From Owenia fusiformis (lineage: Eukaryota > Annelida > Polychaeta > Sabellida > Oweniidae): a stretch of DNA of 64,000 nt. The notes under the pieces were generated by a model. The model was not told the DNA's origin. It did not search any database and saw nothing but the letters and a program-made list of their open reading frames with translations. Numbering within the stretch: the first letter of the stretch is position 1; every line of letters starts with the position of its first letter. The translations under genes were made by a program, and so were the position numbers. Of the stretch, positions 43,274 through 57,011 are shown piece after piece. The stretch lies in NCBI GenBank assembly GCA_903813345.2, contig CAIIXF020000009.1, positions 33,640,740 to 33,704,739 of the forward strand, in the 5' to 3' direction.

Positions 43274-44120
43274 TAAGATTCATTACTTATATATTATTGC
43301 CACCAAAATGTAAATCATAGTGACTAGTTACCTACACCAGCATTTATTTGAGATTTCACCTTACAAACTGTTATATAGTATGGATGAAACACTTTTTATT
43401 GAGAAACATAAGCACAGTTGCTTTGTAGTGTCTCTGCAGTATATCTGCGCCTGGAACCTTTTATCAACAAAGTAAAAAGGATTTTGTGGGAATCAACTTG
43501 ATAAATGTTTCCTGCTGTGCTGATCAAAAAAGTACAAATGTAGAATACTGAGATTTCCCTTTTACAAGATAACTAATAATTGATAATTACCATTACCTTT
43601 CCTAGTTATTAAAGCCAAGGATTCCCTTATTTTCTCACATTTTCACATTAACAATAACATCAAATACAGAACTCATCTATGGTGTTAATATACTGATATT
43701 TCTCCCTTTTCCGTCATTCCTTTAACTTTCTTGTGAGGAACTTCAGGGTGAATTTTTTCTGACTTATGGTCAGCTGGTAACATTGTAATAATAAGCTGAA
43801 CAATTAGCTATGTTAGGGTATCACATATCAACTGGGATCATACTTCTCATGACCTTTCTAACCTTTGTCAGTTAAACCATCCATTGTACGGCTTAGATCA
43901 CTGTTTTCATTTGTTTATGTCCAATTATGAAGTCATAAAATATGCTGCAGTCTATGAGACTGTCTTGTCAAGATCAATCCACAAAATGATGAATGATTTT
44001 TACACGTTAACAGTTCTATGGATTCGTCGTGGATCACCAAAACGTTTCGAAAATGTCTAAAAGGATCTTCTATCAAGATTTTGAAATACCCCTGAAACAT
44101 GAGTTTTGACACAACATACA

Positions 44121-44291
44121 TTAAGACCTGTCTAATCTGAACACCTCTGGAACTGTCTAAAAGTGTTCAGATTGGTAGGTGTTCACATTTCAAGGTTTTA
44201 TAATCGTGTAAGTTAATGGGAGAAAACTTTAGCTAAAACATAGAAAATTTGTTCACATTGAGAGGTGTTCAGATTTACAGGTTTCACTGTA
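44121..44291. repeat. AAACCTGT repeat, copy 3
   Basis: TTAAGACCTGTCTAATCTGA to TTTACAGGTTTCACTGTA, with GAACACCTC and GTGTTCAGATT inside. Complementary ends like copies 1 and 2. Confidence 0.6.
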
Positions 44292-44502
44292 CCATTCCTT
44301 CATCATTCAATTCCTGATTTTTTAGTTATGAACTGGTTTCTCTGTCCTCTTATCTCCCTCCTTTAACAAACTTTATCTTTTTCAATGCTGAAACTTTTAG
44401 AAAATCGATTCTGTATACTCGTTGATAACAAGAATCTCATCAGAAGAGTTGAGATTTTAGAAAAATTTGATCAAAATTGTATTATTAAATATAAAATCTA
44501 TG

Positions 44503-44676
44503 TACAGTAAAACCTGTGTATATTGAACATTTTTTGCCAAGAAAAAATGTTCAGTGTTGGTAGGTGTTCACTACAGAGAGAGTAATTTATACAGAGGTCA
44601 GTAGATTGTACGGAGGAAGAGTGTTCACTAGAGACAAGTGTTCACTTGAGAGAGGTGTTCACTAAGGTTTTATTGG
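44503..44676. repeat. AAACCTGT repeat, copy 4
   Basis: ACAGTAAAACCTGTGTATAT to GTTCACTAAGGTTTTATTGG, with repeated GTGTTCACT words. It lies 212 bases from copy 3. Confidence 0.55.
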
Positions 44677-47600
44677 ATGTTGTTTTGTTTGTTCTTGCAA
44701 GCAAAACTGAGTTGTCCAAGAATGTTTTGATCATTGCTATGATCATGTGGGAATATGCTTCAATTCCTTAGACATACACATATTCAAATATTTGTATTTA
44801 CTGATCTATAATATTTGTTAATTCTAATTACATGTTTATGTTTACTTTATTATGTTGACAATAAATATGTTAAGTGTTGCAAACTCTTTGCCCAATAATC
44901 TCTAGGAAATCTCTTATTTTTTCCTCCCTGATGAAAGTCTTGTTCACATACATACTTAACATGGTGATTATGTACTTGAGCAAAAGATCTACAATGTACT
45001 AATAGGGTTGGGATTAAGACAATTGTGTCCAGAAATCATTATATTTATTTTATGGCACAATTTAATAGTCAATAAACATAGTGTTTGCTTGTAAAAGTCA
45101 TCAAATATCAAGAGATGTTAATGTGTGTTCATACAGTAAACATTATACACTGGGAGGGATGGATATAGGGTATATAATAGGCAAAATAAAAAATAATAGG
45201 AAATACAAATATTTCCCCCAAGGGGAATACTACATATATTTCCCAACCAGGATTTATCTCATAGTTACTACCAGATTTAGTGAATCTATTGTTGTATTGT
45301 ACATAATGATTTGAAGTATCATGTAATGATAAAAATAAATATGTGCGGGATTTTTTGATTTCAACATATTAAAATAACATCAAAAGATGTCCACTTTTCA
45401 ATGTGTCAATGTCTTAGTTCAGGTTTCATCGTTGATTTCAAATAGTTTGACAAGCGTGATATTCAATTTCACTCAAGGGTCTTTTAATAAAATGATATTG
45501 CTATTTATGCTTAAACAGTTAAAAGATTGCTAATTTTCTGTCAGTCTGAGAGAAATCCTGTCCAAAGGTTGTCATTCACTATTATGAAAAAAACTAACTA
45601 AAAGTATATTTTATCTCAATACATACAGCCTCCCATGTTTTATTGAATTTCGTTGTAATTAAAGTTCTCTGCGGGTTCTGTTAATCTAAAGATATTAACA
45701 AATCAAACATGCAATAAGTGGGAGGAACTAATTTTTCAATTGCTTTAATCACTGATCATTTCAAGTTGAATTGAAAAACAACATTTTTCAAAGTTATGAG
45801 GAACCTTTGAACTACTTAACTTCAGAAAAACTGTTCTTGTTTTTGAAGAAACTGTAAATCATGCATGCACCTCATTTAACTTTTTAAAGGTTATACATTC
45901 ACCTATTAGGTGAGCAATGTTTTAAGAACTTAAATGACTGCTTTATTATCAAAATTCTAATTTATACAATTTTGGTGTATTTTATGAACAGCAGAAGTCA
46001 CAAGTTAAAAGAGAGATCCACTTAACTTCAACTTGGTCATGGGTGTAAAGGTATTGTGGGGGGGGCATGAACATTTATCTAATTAGATCCTTAATCATTT
46101 GTATCATTTGTGGTTTATCCCATCATTTCTCCTCCATTATTGCCCATTTAAAGATGTCCAATTTCTGCATCAGCAACCTGGAAACAATCCCTTTCAGGTC
46201 TAATATTTTAGGTAAACATTATTTTCAATTGCTTATATTTTGAATTTTGTGCCTCTTCCAGTTCATTTGAGTTACTCTGGCCTGGTCATTCTTGCAAATA
46301 ATAATTTTTATATGCACACCCCTAATTCATTGTTGGTCTAAAAACATCATTAAAATCATTATTAAAATAAAATTAATTATAAAATAATCAGTTTGGTACA
46401 CATTAAGACCCTATAGAGCAAGAAGGGTCTCTGACAATTGATTTATTATTTTCTTAGAATTAATTCTGTTCAATTATCATCAATTTGATTTAAACAGAAA
46501 AGGGTGTGCCATTTTACCTGTGGATTTACCTCTTTCTATGCCTCATAAATTAGAATAAAATACGTTTTAATATAAAAGATATATGGAGACAAAGATTTTA
46601 GTTATTAATATCAGATGGTGGTCATTTTTTGACACGTGTCCATTGTTGTGGAAAGAGAAAGTGGCCCTTGTATTCTTGTAAATGTATGTATTACATTAAA
46701 GCTCAATTTCTTGCTTTGTCTTCTAGATAACTCAGTACAAAAAGTATTCATTTGAGATTTTTTGCCCTGTTTGCAACAAAGTTCATACGTTATATCATTT
46801 TTAAACTTATTTTCATTACAATTCTATCAGCCAGATTAGAATTTTGGCAAGGCATTCACTCAAGGGTGTATAACTGGCTTGTTTTCATATTTTACCGTGA
46901 CCCTATGTACCCACTAAAATATCTACTTGTCTTAAAAACCTTTCATCTCAAATGAATTAAGAAATTTTAGGAGAATTCAATCATTGAAAAACATGAAAAT
47001 CATTAGGTAACTTAAAAATTACTGCCAACTTCTGCGTAATTTTGGACCTGGTTATCCAAAGACCTTTTGACCAGGTCATGTGACCACAATAAAGTTCACG
47101 ACCTATTGTGCCTATTGTAGTCCTGGCACAGTCAAAGGTGAAATCTTTCTATAGACATAGGTTAACGTTTCGGTAAGATGTTAAATTAGATCCCATTATT
47201 CTATGAACAGGGATCATAGGTCAAAACATAAGTATTCATTCTTAAAATTGCTAAATGAATTTGAAATAAAAATGAGTGATTGTTATTGTGTATTGACCAA
47301 ATCTAACAGATGGGTCGAATGGTCAAATGTTTTATTTATTTTCAACAAAGAAATAATGTTCAAGAAAGAGAGGGAAGATTGACCTAGGAATTTGTCTTTC
47401 AAAAGTTTTGACTATGTATAGCCTCTGATAAAGAAAAAATGGAACAGACCCTTCTCTTTGATTGTATTGTGTAATTTTTTCTCAGATAGATTAATAGAAT
47501 CTATTAACATTGCAATTCGGGAAATTATCTTGAATAAACATGTGTATAATCAGCGAATAATCTTTTCAAGAGGCCCTATCAGAGGCCCCCCAATTTTCTT

Positions 47601-47824
47601 GTATTTAATTTTTAGTTTTTTTACTCTGGCAGTTTTTGTGTGACTGTTTTATCTAATAGCTTATCTAACTAAAGCTAACAATTATTCAAGAGGTACATGT
47701 ACACTTGTCATGACAATCTTTCTATTTTTTCAATTTTTCTAATTTGATAGGTAAACAAACAAAAAATGAACACATCCACAGCACTGACTATTCTATTCAA
47801 GATGTTATTCATCATATTATATGC

Positions 47825-47950
47825 CAGGCCCATAGCCGGGGGGGGGGGGGGGGGTCACTTTTTGAAAAATTCCAGGGGGGAGTTCACTTGTGATAATTTT
47901 GGTCCAAAAATGGCCAAAATCACGTCATAACCCCCCTGTCTACGGGCCTG
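47825..47950. mobile_element. hAT-like 126-bp MITE with a 17-G run
   Basis: CAGGCCCATAG and CTACGGGCCTG are terminal inverted repeats with one mismatch; CAGGCCCGTAG-type ends are familiar in nonautonomous hAT elements. A run of 17 G (47838-47854) follows the left end and CCCCCC precedes the right end. TATA-like text flanks both sides. Confidence 0.6.
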
Positions 47951-50900
47951 TATACACATGCCTTATAAAAAACAAAATGTGAAGTAAAGCATTTATCTTA
48001 TGTTTAGGGTCCTCATATCTCACCTTGATGGACCCCCTTTCCCTTGATATAATGTACACCAGATCAAGATTGATTACTTATGTGTCTAAGGTTTATACTA
48101 ATTATTAACAGCATTTAAAAGAAGCAAGTGAATTCTAAGTAATCAGATATAATCTAAGATTACAGATAAAATTTATGTTTTTTCAAAAATGTTCCAATGG
48201 TGCTATATATTATCAAACCACATACTTTTCCACCTGCTCCTAAAAAAGTGACTACAGTTTAATAGAAATAAGTTTGAATGAAAGAAAAGACCCCAAAAGA
48301 TTTTTCTGATATGGATGGTATAGAATTTCATGTTAACAGATCTAACAAAAAATAGTTCCTAACCTTAGCATTAATAATTCTTTTATTCTTACATCAATAT
48401 AATATAACTCATTGTCATTTACTAGGCATTTTTATTGCAAATGTTTTTCATATTTTAAATTAGAGGTTATATATAAAAGCTCCAATTACGAATATTATTA
48501 TTCATTCATAAACAAGTTACAACACCTGGAGGTGCCTGGATTACCATGGAAACACCCCTCTTAGCATGGCACACTACTTTCTGACTTATACCCTGATTCC
48601 AAAGTAGCTATCTACACCACACTCTGACAATTGCAGATAATTGTGGTATCCACAGCTCACAATCTTTCACTTAGAAATAATCTACATTGCTAAAAAATGT
48701 CAGCTTGATCAATGATCATAATGATTGTAAGTATGGTGCTTTACTTGCAGATTGAGGTTGCAAGGCCTTTGTGTCATAATTATTCTATTCTGATTTGATA
48801 AAGACTGGTTCCAAAAATCATTTTCTAGTTACAGAGTGCAAATAAATTTGAACTCTTTATTTGAAAGGGTGTTATTTTAAGGTAGAGGTAGATCAAAGTC
48901 AACATGTTGAAATGATATCTGATTCTAGGTCATTTTAAAATAAAATTCAAAGTTCTTTTATTTCTATAATGTTTCAAACCATCTCAAAAGCTGACAGGAA
49001 CACAACACATTTAAAATTATTTCAATATTTACACAGTTGGTCTGTTATACATGGATTAACAAAGTCAATGAGGGAACAGGATTTAAAAAAATTAATGTCT
49101 TATAGAAAAACCAAAATAGCTGACAGTTACAAACTTTTTGTTGAGCTTTATGAAGTTTTACATTTTCATATGCAATTTTTATCGGTTCTTAAAAGCTTTA
49201 ATGCCATAGTTATATTTATACCACAATAAATAAACATGAACATCTTGGTCAGTTAGATTTGAACAATGAATTTACGTTGGTATTTCTGAAAAGGGAGCTC
49301 ACTTTTCATTTAGATATCCTAATTAATCCCCCTGGAGTAGCTGGCTTCTAATTTCCAAGATTATTTTTCCATCCCTGTCTAATTCTTAGATTTTATCAAG
49401 GTGACAAACAGAAGGAAAACAAGCAAGGTACTTATCTCCCATGATGCCAGGCAAGGTACTTACATACATACATAGTCCCATGATGCAGTATGACTCCCAT
49501 GGTGGTGGATTATTACTAATTATGATGGTGATCTTAATCTCTCCCAATAATCCTAATCTGTTATGTCTGTCACTTAAATGTCTGACACATTAATTATTAA
49601 ATGTGGCAGCCTTGAATGGATAAGATACCTAATTTAGATAAAATATTATGTTTGTATGAGGTTATTGTTCAAATCAACATAAAGATTATGTGATGCTAGC
49701 AAATAAATGTTTTTTTTTAGTTTGTTGCCCATTTCTCCATATCACTCTTTTCTCAATTTGAGGCTTATTTTTGAAAAGGCCCATTTTAGGGCCCCTAGCC
49801 CACGCCTTATTTGCAATGCATATTTTGGGTAATTTTCATTTTTTCAATCGAATCGAATCATGTGAACATTTTCTTGTTCATTGTAGTGTACAAACAGAAT
49901 TAAGCTATGGTGATTGTTGATGTCTGGAGTGTCATATTTTTCATGAATTTGTTTTGCATACTTTGCAGTTTCCCAGGTAATGTTGTTTAGTTGGTCATCT
50001 GGTTCCAATGAACATGCAAACCCTTCCAGATCTTATCAGCACTGGTCATATTCAGGGAAAGATCCAGGATTTTGAGATGGGGATTACACATTGATTAAAT
50101 AAGAGGCCAAGTAGTGTCCATCAGTTTGATACTCATAATATCTTCCTGTAACATATCATGGCTAAGGGGAAATGGTTTATCGTGATGGTGACCATTAGAG
50201 GGATTCAAATCAAAGTTTGAGATGAATGGTTTTCTCATGTAGTGGGGACCCTCCTAAATCCACCATTGACACTCAAAAAACTCCTTATTTGTCTTTTGCA
50301 TCATTCATTTTTAATCCTTGGCTGATTAAAACACTACTAATTTTATATTTTTATATTTGATACAGATAATGTGAGTTAATTATTAAATTCATAAATTTAA
50401 ATCAAGTAACACCATACTAGGTCAGTGCTGTATTTTGAAGGGTTTGTCATATCTCCTCATAGGGTTAAAATAACTGGAGGACATCTGCTGAAACTGAATA
50501 TGCCCAGATCAGTAGGGATGTGGATTGTACACCATATTTATGTCCAAAGACTAGAGAGTGGTGGTCAATATCAGTAGCAAATTAGTTGGTTCTTGTCGTT
50601 TAAAAGTATGGTTTATATAGATACATGCATTGACCATAGATAAGGATTTTGTTAAAAAAGAGTGTATTTATCCCAGACATTTTCAAGGCAACTATAACTG
50701 TAAAATATTTCATCTTACATCCATAGAACTTTATCAGTTTCTGTTGCGGGGTACATTGTTCCAACCACTTAGCAAATATAGAAAATGTATAATTCATGAA
50801 TCCCACCTTTTCTATATTTAAACAGAATTAAACAAAATATTTTTTTCTCTTTGATACAGTAAAACCAGAATCAACTCAGATTTGAAAAGATGCATTCCTC

Positions 50901-51662
50901 ATATGAAAAATGTTATGTTAAACCACACAACTGTTGTATTGAACACAAAATCTAAATTGAACGTCAATAAAATTGATAATGGGTGATAAATGAGGAGTGC
51001 ATTCATATGATACTTCAAGTCTGTGGTTGACCAGTGTGTACTAAAGGGTAAAGGGCAGCCCACTCTGCCAATAGTTCAGACAGATAATTTGTATTTTGAT
51101 CCCTGCCCCTGTAGCTATAACTGTAGTCAGGTCACTTGGACACAAGACTGATTTATAGTTATAGACTAAGAGGTATGTAAGTCCCCACAATCATTTTCAA
51201 TCAATGAGATACTGAAAGGAAATTTTTCACAAATTATTTTCAGTTGATTGAAGATCGCCAATTATGAACTTTAACAAATAAAAAACATTCTGGAGGGCTT
51301 TCTTCAGTGTTCATGTTGTATTTTTGGTTGTGGGTGATGTTTTCCATTCTGAACTGGAAGGAGCCTCTGAATTTTCAGTTGTAAATCATTAATATGGACT
51401 TTTTTTAAAACCAACAACAATGATGTATGTTTCTTATAGATTTGTATTTCTGTATACTGTTACAATTGATGTCTTGATTAAACTCTTGTTTGTAAATACA
51501 GAGGTGTAATGAACAATATAACACCTGAAAATTCAACTTATATTCTACTGTACTGTGACATGTGGATCTTAAGACTATCGAACCAGTTGGCCAGAAAATT
51601 CTTGGTCAAAGTATAAAGTTCTGAACAGCTCTGATTTAACAAATAGCTTAACAAAATGCTTA

Positions 51663-51766
51663 TTAGACTTGTACCAAGTCCTTAGTCCTCACCCCTTCCA
51701 TCTACTTCAGCTCTATGGAAGAGGCGTTTAAAGGGGTCGGGTGATGAGGGTTGGACACAAGACTAA
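51663..51766. repeat. Short TIR element TTAGACTTG...CAAGACTAA
   Basis: A 104-bp unit. The arms pair over about 30 bases with mismatches (CCTCACCCCTT with AAGGGGTCGGGTGATGAGG). GGACACAAGACT also occurs at 51139, a possible related end. Confidence 0.5.
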
Positions 51767-53304
51767 CTGCTAAATGCTCTGCTTATAGTTAAGGCTTATA
51801 AAGATGACAATTAACTGTTCACCAGGTGTTATATCAACCAATACAATCCTGCATAAGTAAATCTCTCTCTTCAATTATGTACATACTCTATATACAAAGT
51901 TTTCAGTTATTTACACTGCTTTTTTACAGATTATATACAAATTGCACGTTTGTCATAAAACTTTATATATACAACTGAAAATGAATATGTACTTATTCAT
52001 GCCTCTTTGTCATCTGACATCACAATTACGAATAATATCAGAGAAAATTATCATTTTAAAACACAAAATAAAAGCTTGATTTTGGTCCCAATAAAAACAT
52101 TACAAAAATAGAAAATGTCCAACTTGATTGAATATACACGATATAGAAATATATACATGTCCTTATACGTATATTTGCAACCAAAACCAGTTCAAAATGT
52201 TAAAAAATGTTAAAAAACATTCAATGATAAAAATTAGTGATAAAAATGTCAGCAATTCATACTTTGAAATGCAGACTGAAAGCCAACCAATTTGATTTCA
52301 AACAATTACTGGTACATATCATTCAAGAAATCTCAGTCTTAGGCAATAGATCATTTATGCAAAGTAATAGCAAAATTCAAAGACAAAAACGTAATAAAAA
52401 TTGACATTATAATGGATTTCATAACATTCAAATATGAAACAAGAAAATAACAAAAACCAGTCTTGGTATCATCACAACAAAATATACAATATAATAGAAT
52501 GAATCTCAGTTTTTGAACACCCCTCGTGTGAAAATATTTCATATGTTAAATCTTGCCAAAGAATCATGACTCAAGATCACTTATGTAGTACTGCCAAGAC
52601 ATGGAGTTTTTATAACAAAGATGTAAAATGTGAAATATATCCCCCAGGGTATACTGCAGCTAGTCATACATACACAGTGTATGAAACATTCATTTACTCA
52701 ACAGCTAAGGGATGGTGTTCAGCTGTAAACAGTTTTGGAAGTAGAAAGTTCACTTTGGTATTGGGAGGGGGTAAATGAAATAAATTCTTTCAAAAATATT
52801 GACAGTGTGTTGAAATTCAAGTAAATGCAAATCAACATTTTTGCAAATTTTGTCAAATGGGGGAAGAATGGGGGATAGGACCTGGCAAAATTAACTTATC
52901 CAAAACTGCTGATATTTAAACACCATCCCCAAACAATATACAACCATAAGATTCTTTTTATTTTAATAATTTTTGTGTTCAGGCCTTTAGCCAAACAGCT
53001 GTTAATGGAGAACCATTACAACATAGTTGTAGTCGAAAAATACAAAATACAATTATGTAATACATAAAGTCAATATTCTTTGATCATAGCTGATTTGTTC
53101 ATGTTGAATATACAAAATACATATACATGTAAACATAGCAATGGGATCAGTTTCACAGTCAATATCTTTGTTCATTATCATATAAAGTATAGTGATTTTT
53201 GATTGTACATGTTTCACTGTACATGTATATCACAAATGTGTTCATATTTTACTTGAAAACATCCTGATCGAGATGCATAAAAACATGTTTGTTCAAACAA
53301 CAAT

Positions 53305-53368
53305 ATACAGGGTGTCCCATGGAACAGTGGTTGAATTCTACTGAGGTAACAGGTCCCTGAACACCCTG
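53305..53368. repeat. Tiny mariner-type palindrome
   Basis: TACAGGGTGTCCC and ACACCCTGTAG lie about 60 bases apart in inverted order, like a mariner element deleted to its ends. Confidence 0.5.
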
Positions 53369-54332
53369 TAGACAAAACAAGACGTGATTACCACAAAGCC
53401 AAACTGTTAAACATAAAGAGATCTGATTTTATTAGAAATTATTTACAAACTCAACTACAGCAGTTCTTGATTGAAAAACACAAAATTAAATCACATATCT
53501 TGCATTTGTACTTGCATAAGATAATTATGTAACACCCCCACACTTCTATTTGGTTGTTCTATTGGGTTGAGGCAACAAGGCAATGACCAAAGAACTAAAT
53601 AAATCAGCTGATCAATGCTGTTCAACCAGCATCAAATGGAAAACCTTGATTGATCAACTCTCCCTCCCAATTTTCTCTCATTTCAAGTTGAGGAAATATC
53701 CAATAGGGGGAGGGAGCGTAAACTTGATACAAGTCTAAAATGATGACGAGACACTATCAACTTTGGGACTATTATGTTCGTACCTCAATAACAAACAACC
53801 GTTGTATCAAAACTAAAGTTATGGTAACATTTGCTCAGTTGTACTTTGTTCATTTGAGACATTTTTTCTTCGACCTCACATTTCATAATTATAATGTTTG
53901 TTCTATGCTCTGAGCCCTTCTGGAACTCAATTGTCCTGGAATTTCCAACCAGGACATAAACCTTTTCACTAATTGTACCTCTGCATCACTTGATGCTCTC
54001 TATAAGAGTCTCTCAACTATACAAGTACATTACTGGGATCATTTTACCCAATTTTGGTGCGATTTAGGTATTGTGTCACTAAGCATTTGATGCTCTTTCG
54101 AGTCCATCTTATTTTGGTTGTACTTTACCAGTGCATACATATGTATTACTGTTCGTGCAACTATGTATTACTAGTTCGTGTATACATACTATGTATCAAT
54201 AGTTCATGTATTTGTTCCATTGTTGATTTTAGCGATTTTGATCGTTCAGTCAATTATTTTCACTTACACACAATCCAACCCGATCTATCTAGATCAGGGT
54301 TTGGACTACTTCTTGGGACTATTTTTTTATCA

Positions 54333-54649
54333 TCAATTTTCAAGATCACAGATATAATCTTCATTCTTAATTGCGATCTTTTTCAACTCTTCCCATTGTG
54401 ATAGCCTAGGAGCACAGTGAAGTATCGCTCGGCCAAGTCGAAGCTTCCCCATGAAGATAAAGTTCCCTTCGCCTTTACGTATATTACATTTCAGGGGTGC
54501 GATCACAGAGCCATGATATCTCCCTTTCTCATTTGTAGTCCTTTTAAATCTTTGAGATTTTTGTCGTATAATTTTGGCGACGCTAAGTGAGAGTTCTGAT
54601 TCGTTTGTGTTAACATCGTGGAATAGTTTATCCATACTGCCAACAACAA
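54333..54649 (-). CDS. Terminal coding exon, NTR-like C-terminal domain
   Basis: The acceptor TTTTTGTATTTCCAG lies just before TTGTTGTTGG. From there an open frame of about 104 residues runs from VVGSMDKLFHDVNTN to a stop after EDYICDLEN. A slightly later AG (…GGCAG|TATGG) is also possible. The pattern (hydrophobic strand SLSVAKII, a basic turn RQKSQRFKRT, VIAPLKC, GEGNFIFMGKLRLGRAILHC, then SQWEELKKI) resembles the netrin/TIMP/C345C (NTR) module: a P..C segment, a Y/F-LIMG strand, GR..I and a late Trp. NTR modules close netrins, sFRPs and related secreted proteins. I cannot name the gene; upstream exons should lie to the right or beyond the window. The exon call is firmer than the domain call. 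Confidence 0.5.
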
Positions 54650-55073
54650 CTGGAAATACAAAAAGGAACAATAAATTACTATTGATCAACACTATTCATA
54701 CAGATTGTAAAAATGTTTGGGATATTATCGGTATCCATTTGGGTTCATAGAGACCTAAAACTATTCAAAAATAATCTGGATTCCATACACAATCTGCAAT
54801 ATTTAAGCTAAAATTCTCAAGCTAAAGCATAACTTGATATTTGGTCATCTGTTGTTGATGTTCCAGAAAGAACATAGCAAGATGTTTGGGTCAACTGATC
54901 CAAAAAGGTTGAAAAACCTGAACATATACATCAGGAGAATGTCCATCTTGATATCATGACCCAAGGAAGGAAGGAAGGATAAAGGTTCCATGAATCTAAG
55001 CAGAATATCTCTCAATTTTAGAGAAAATAGAGATCAATCAGTAACCAACGATTTTGTTATTTTCTACATACAG

Positions 55074-55115
55074 GTTGGATGGAGACCTTGATGTTTGCCA
55101 TGTAGAATCTGATAG
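55074..55115 (+). CDS. Candidate 42-nt microexon
   Basis: Acceptor TTTTCTACATACAG and donor GATAG|GTGACC bound 42 nt. In one frame this reads LDGDLDVCHVESDR, which looks protein-like for A+T-rich DNA. Its length divides by three, so it could be an optional exon. Its end phase does not match the start phase of the exon at 61822, so the two do not join directly. No homology is recognised, and chance is a real alternative. Confidence 0.2.
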
Positions 55116-56913
55116 GTGACCATGTTGATGCTAACAGTTTCTAATTGCTGCCAGGCACATGCTAAAATACATCAACAAACACCTGGATCAACAACTTCAG
55201 TATTTTATATGATCTTGAAAAATGCTTTGGTTTGTATTAACATTCAACAATCTCCTGATAAGTCTGATAAAGTTAAAATTATATACAAAGAGGTGCTTGA
55301 AAATGAACATTTATGTGACCATGTAAGCTAAAATGAACTAAATATGTACAGTACATTTGCAATGAAAGGATTATTCAGAAAATCAGATGAAAAAAGTAGA
55401 TACTTTGAGGCAAAAGGTACAAAGGCTAATTCAAAACAGGATGTAAATCTATCTTTTTTATATCGGTTTAAATCGAAATTTAAATGTCAAATAAAAAGTG
55501 ACATGTGATTTGGGGAACAACTGTGTAAAATAACTTCGTCTTTAGCAAGTTTCTGAACAACATTTTTGTATTCAATTTCTATGAATATCTGCGAATATCT
55601 TTTCATTGGGATTTTAAACCATATTTACTACTAAGTTTAATTGGTGTAGTGAAAGGATGGGAGGAGCAACCCTTATTAATAAGGCCACAGTTGACATTAA
55701 GTAGGCCTATAAATACAACAGTTAAGACTTTTAAAACAAAATAAAATAGTTTTTAAAACAGCTTTTGTTTTTTGATCTTTTGGCAGCTATACTTCATCCA
55801 AACAAAAGCCTAAAATGAACAGTTAACATTTATTTCTGAACACAAGGTTTCAGTAAATAAATGTTATCATTGGAAACGATCAGTCCATATTTCATCAACT
55901 TCTTTAAAATAAATGTTTTTCCTCTGATTTTAATTAAAATATTCTAAAGAAGTCATTTATAACGATCTTTTTGTTAAAAAAATTATAAGGTTATCTGGAC
56001 CATTTAAGGAACCAGAAGGACACACTAATGTCTCAAAGTTCAATTAACTTGAGAAATAGTTATTTTTGCAGCAATTAGGTTGAATTAGGAGCTAATATAT
56101 TTTACAAGCGAGACAAATTATGATATTTTGAAGAATCTGTGAGGCTAGGACCACCTGTTATTTTGCTACGTGAAAATATGCAATGAAACTGGTAAAAACT
56201 TGAACTTTGGTAATACAATGAATATAAAAAGATAATCTAATCTAAGTTTTCTATTCTAGTCAGATAAAGGTGGCACGAAACTGTTCATTCATAAAATGTT
56301 ATTTCTGACTCAAGAGCAGGTACTTTTTGAAAGATAATTAACTGACAGCTTACAAAGAGCTCATAAATTAGTTTAGGCTCAAAAATAAAATTACTAGTTT
56401 CACTAGGTAGTTAGATAACTCAATGACTTTCATAATACATTTGATAAAAAAGTTAAATCAAACATATGAATTATATTAAAAAACAACAACAACATATTAC
56501 AACAAACTAAAGTTTGGTTCATGTCATAGATTGGAGAATGTCATTTCCGAAGCAAAACCAGGAAGGATTTGATGAAAGGATCTTCGCTTGAGGGAAGATA
56601 GATTCCTTTGAAAAACTAAACCACATTATCCCAAAATGCAAATCAACTTCAGGGAATAATCTTGACTCATAGTTGTGGTTTGCTTGAAATTTATTGCATT
56701 TCCCCATTTCTACAAAATGTCAGTTAATCAGTCAGATAACAATACTTCATAGTTTTTTTTCAATTCAGCCAATTCTGGTCGATCAATACTATGTCATTTT
56801 TTGATTTATTCATATAAGTATAATATTTTTGATTTATCATTTGATAATAAAGGACAGGCTAAATACTATTTACTGACTACAACAAACAAATGACAAGGCA
56901 TTAACATACAAAA

Positions 56914-57011
56914 TGTCACCACCTTCCATTTGTTACAAACACTGACCAACAAACACCAACCACAAAAACGTTGGAGACTATAACAATATGTCAACACTTC
57001 TGGTGGTGACA
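56914..57011. repeat. TGTCACCACC...GGTGGTGACA 98-bp MITE
   Basis: Perfect 10-bp inverted ends. The right end CTTCTGGTGGTGACA is the complement of the start of the repeat at 32286 (TGTCACCACCAGAAG), linking the two. Confidence 0.6.

Larger units (their letters stand above)
38928..54332. other. Gene-poor region
   Basis: Fifteen kilobases without a gene that I can support, apart from the weak ORF at 39809-39973. It contains a minisatellite, hAT-like and other small TIR repeats listed separately. About 53.4-54.3 kb may be 3'UTR of the minus-strand NTR-like gene, since TTTATT at 53428 (AATAAA on the minus strand) is a possible end signal. Confidence 0.5.

Noticed and set aside
46727-46804. Possible exon ITQYKKYSFEIFCPVCNKVH after TTGTCTTCTAG
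   Set aside because: It has a zinc-finger-like CPVC..VH look, but only 25 codons, no partner exon and A+T-rich codons; too weak to list.
48969-49229. 86-codon frame
   Set aside because: No splice context, signal or family motif; expected by chance in A+T-rich DNA.
52975-53060. Possible exon AFSQTAVNGEPLQHS after TTTGTGTTCAG
   Set aside because: It has a good acceptor but no recognisable protein and no further exon; not distinguishable from chance.
54054-54401. 115-codon plus-strand frame
   Set aside because: It overlaps the better-supported minus-strand exon 54333-54649 and likely its 3'UTR; hydrophobic composition follows from T-rich text.
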